Assembly (NCBI GenBank): GCA_963784885.1
Contig: CAWATA010000005.1
Location: forward strand, 372,001 to 436,000
Direction of reading: 5' to 3'
Source of the DNA: RHKX01 sp963784885
Lineage (GTDB): Bacteria; Actinomycetota; Thermoleophilia; Solirubrobacterales; 70-9
Length of the DNA stretch: 64,000 nucleotides
Shown here: in pieces, positions 60,759 to 64,000 of the stretch
Layout of the letters: each line of letters starts with the position of its first letter
How positions within the stretch are numbered: position 1 is the first letter of the stretch
Made by a program: the position numbers and the translations under genes
The notes under the pieces: model-generated
Seen by the model: only the letters and a program-made list of their open reading frames with translations
Database searches by the model: none
What the model was told of the DNA's origin: nothing

Positions 60759-61406
60759 TCAGCGAGGTGGCACGGCGGCGATGGCCACCGCCCTGACGGA
60801 GCTCGAGCCGGCCCGACGCAACGCCCGCGCGCACGCGTCGAGAGTGGCTCCGGTCGTCACCACGTCGTCGACGAGCAGCGCTCGGGCGGGGGCCGGACCG
60901 GCGAGCTCCACCGACGGTGGAGAGCCAAGTCGGCGGCTCCGCGAGCGGCCGCGCTGGCGGCGCCGATCGCAGCGCCTGAGCACCGGCGCCGGCTCGATGC
61001 CGGTCTGGGCGGCGAGCGCGGCCGCGATCTCCCAGGCGGGATCGAACCCGCGGCGCCGGGCGCGGAGCGGCGACGCCGGCACCGGGACGACCGCCGCATC
61101 GAGCCAGCCGGCCGGCGCGCGGTCGGCGATCAGCGCCGCCCCGACCTCCGCCACCGCGGGCAGGCGCGAGAACTTCAGCGCCGCGACAAGCGCCCGGCCG
61201 GCACCCTCGTAGGGGAGCGGGGCGAAGCCGGCGTCGAGCGCGTCCGCGCGCAGCGGGTGCCACGGCGAGCGTTCGATCTCCGCCCGGCAGCGCAGGCAGA
61301 GCGCCGGGCCCACCGGCGCCCGCGCCAACGGCCGGCGGCAGCAGATGCAGTGCGGCGCCGCGAGCACCGCCAGCAGCTCAGCCCGGATCGCACGGATCGT
61401 CGCCAT
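60759..61406 (-). CDS. ComF-like phosphoribosyltransferase family protein
   Basis: A 215-residue protein from ATG 61406 (MATIRAIRAEL). The N-terminal zinc ribbon-like CICCRRPL and CLRCRAEIER are present. The PRTase core has VVPVPASPLRARRRGFDPA and the PRPP loop LLVDDVVTTGATLDACA. ComF proteins act in DNA uptake in some bacteria, but the family is widespread and may be a salvage or nucleotide-binding enzyme. No com operon is nearby, although the helix-hairpin-helix protein at 42299 also has a ComEA-like module. The upstream 24-codon extension is Arg/Pro-rich and rejected. Confidence 0.9.
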   Translation of the reverse strand: MATIRAIRAELLAVLAAPHCICCRRPLARAPVGPALCLRCRAEIERSPWHPLRADALDAGFAPLPYEGAGRALVAALKFSRLPAVAEVGAALIADRAPAGWLDAAVVPVPASPLRARRRGFDPAWEIAAALAAQTGIEPAPVLRRCDRRRQRGRSRSRRLGSPPSVELAGPAPARALLVDDVVTTGATLDACARALRRAGSSSVRAVAIAAVPPR

Positions 61407-61519
61407 CGCCCGATCGTGACGAGGCCGGGCGCGCGGATCAGCACCTGTTCGTCGCGGATCGCGACGGGTGAGGGACATTTCGGCGGAGAAGGGACCCGGT
61501 GGGAACCGGACCCGCCGCG

Positions 61520-63304
<1,785 letters not shown>

Positions 63305-63444
63305 GGCCCACGTTCCTCGAGTCCCGGCGGGCCTGCGCCCGCACCGGTCTCCATATCGGCGCGACCGCCGAGCCCCTTGACCGGCGGCCGGGTACGGCAC
63401 GGCCCGCGGGAGGCCGCGCTCCCCGTCCGGCCGCGGCCGGCGGC

Positions 63445-64000
63445 TCAGTCGGCGAAGACGATCTCCTCGACGGCTCCGAGGTCGGGATCGCAGCCGATCA
63501 CTGCAGGCGCCTTCCCGAGCGCCGTGTCGGGGTCCTTGAGGCCGTGCCCGGTGAGCACGCATACGACCGTCTCCGGCCGGTCCCCGCTCGGCGCGTCCGG
63601 GAGGCCGTGGGCGAGGATTCCGGCGACCGACGCCGCCGAGGCCGGCTCGCAGAAGACGCCTTCGCCCGCGGCCAGCAGGCGATAGGCGTCGAGGATCTGT
63701 TCGTCCTCGACCGCCGCGATCCGGCCCCGGGACGAGGTGACCGCATCCATCGCCTCTTCCCATCGCGCCGGGTTGCCGATCCGGATCGCCGAGGCGACGG
63801 TCTCGGGGGCCTCGACCGGATGGCCGAGAACGATCGGCGCGGCGCCGGCCGCCTGAAACCCGAGCAGCATCGGCATCTTGTCGCCGTACTCGTCGAAGCC
63901 TCGCCGGTAGGCGGTGATGTTGCCGGCATTGCCGACCGGGATCGCGAGCACGTCCGGGGCTCCGCCGAGGTCGTCGCAGACCTCGAACGAGGCCGTCTTC
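63445..64000 (-). CDS. thrC: Threonine synthase, 3' part (5' end outside window)
   Basis: Open to the window edge, continuing the frame upstream as KTASFEVCDDLGGAPDV before LAIPVGNAGNITAYRRGFDEYG. This matches the fold type II PLP threonine synthase, where GNAGNIT binds the cofactor phosphate; the PLP Lys is outside. Later FQAAGAAPIVLG, IRIGNPARWEEA, FCEPASAASVAGI and CVLTGHGLKDPD match the family. It converts O-phosphohomoserine to threonine. Visible length 185 codons; the enzyme is normally about 350 residues. Complete domain order cannot be judged. Confidence 0.93.
   Translation of the reverse strand, partial: KTASFEVCDDLGGAPDVLAIPVGNAGNITAYRRGFDEYGDKMPMLLGFQAAGAAPIVLGHPVEAPETVASAIRIGNPARWEEAMDAVTSSRGRIAAVEDEQILDAYRLLAAGEGVFCEPASAASVAGILAHGLPDAPSGDRPETVVCVLTGHGLKDPDTALGKAPAVIGCDPDLGAVEEIVFAD

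Overview
The window is very GC-rich (roughly 70 % by eye), gene-dense and chromosomal. The gene set points to a high-GC actinobacterium, most likely class Thermoleophilia (Solirubrobacterales-like). Supporting this are a F420-type (Ddn-like) oxidoreductase, FabG4-type reductase and MaoC in an acyl-CoA operon, an HtaA-like lipoprotein, an ftsE-ftsX-ctpA-rnr-smpB block near prfB, and many promoters whose -10 box lies 6-9 nt before the start codon. The lineage is an inference; no rRNA gene is present to confirm it. I see no phage, insertion sequence, CRISPR array or tRNA.

Layout. 1-9 kb: a partial phosphoesterase, a MacB/LolCE-type ABC exporter, a pentapeptide-repeat-like protein coupled to a second phosphoesterase, PPK2, an acyl-CoA dehydrogenase, then four tandem ~77-bp repeats and a serine hydrolase. 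9-16 kb: short-chain dehydrogenase, M20 peptidase, MBL hydrolase, cytochrome P450 and VOC protein divergent around a perfect palindrome, and a coiled-coil NlpC/P60 hydrolase. 16-22.4 kb: a five-gene beta-oxidation-like operon on the minus strand (two acyl-CoA dehydrogenases, thiolase, FabG4-type reductase, MaoC hydratase). 22.5-27.5 kb: HtaA-like lipoprotein, thioesterase, a polar amino-acid ABC importer and a gamma-glutamylcyclotransferase-like protein. 27.7-33.7 kb: glutamate synthase gltB-gltD. 33.7-40.1 kb: FKBP, aldo/keto reductase, membrane proteins, CPA1 antiporter, histidine phosphatase, F420-type enzyme and secreted small proteins.

40.1-45 kb holds the most informative non-coding find: a complete tmRNA gene (ssrA, minus strand, 40177-40544) whose tag reads ADSHEFALAA-stop, with its partner smpB 4 kb away. 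Between them lie an internally deleted flavoprotein-disulfide-reductase pseudogene and a Pro/Ala-rich coiled-coil protein with a C-terminal helix-hairpin-helix domain. 45-55 kb: rnr, ctpA, ftsX, ftsE, a DUF389 protein, nadA, mutM, nadC and prfB. prfB carries the classical CTT-TGA-C programmed +1 frameshift site at codon 26. 55-64 kb: a secreted protein, an AbiEi/DUF559-type protein, secA, hpf, a ComF-like protein, a PAS-GAF-GGDEF cyclase and the 3' part of thrC.

How the genes work together: trans-translation (ssrA, smpB, rnr), termination (prfB), ribosome hibernation (hpf), secretion (secA) and division (ftsEX, with peptidase and NlpC hydrolase) form the housekeeping core. The acyl-CoA operon plus the extra dehydrogenase and thioesterase suggest fatty-acid or related acyl-CoA catabolism, and gltBD plus the amino-acid importer cover nitrogen assimilation. 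No single cassette looks like a wholly new defence or biosynthetic system. The most notable signals are the tmRNA with a non-canonical T-loop, the recurrent leaderless-promoter architecture, the P450/VOC operator, the tandem intergenic repeats and the pentapeptide-like protein.
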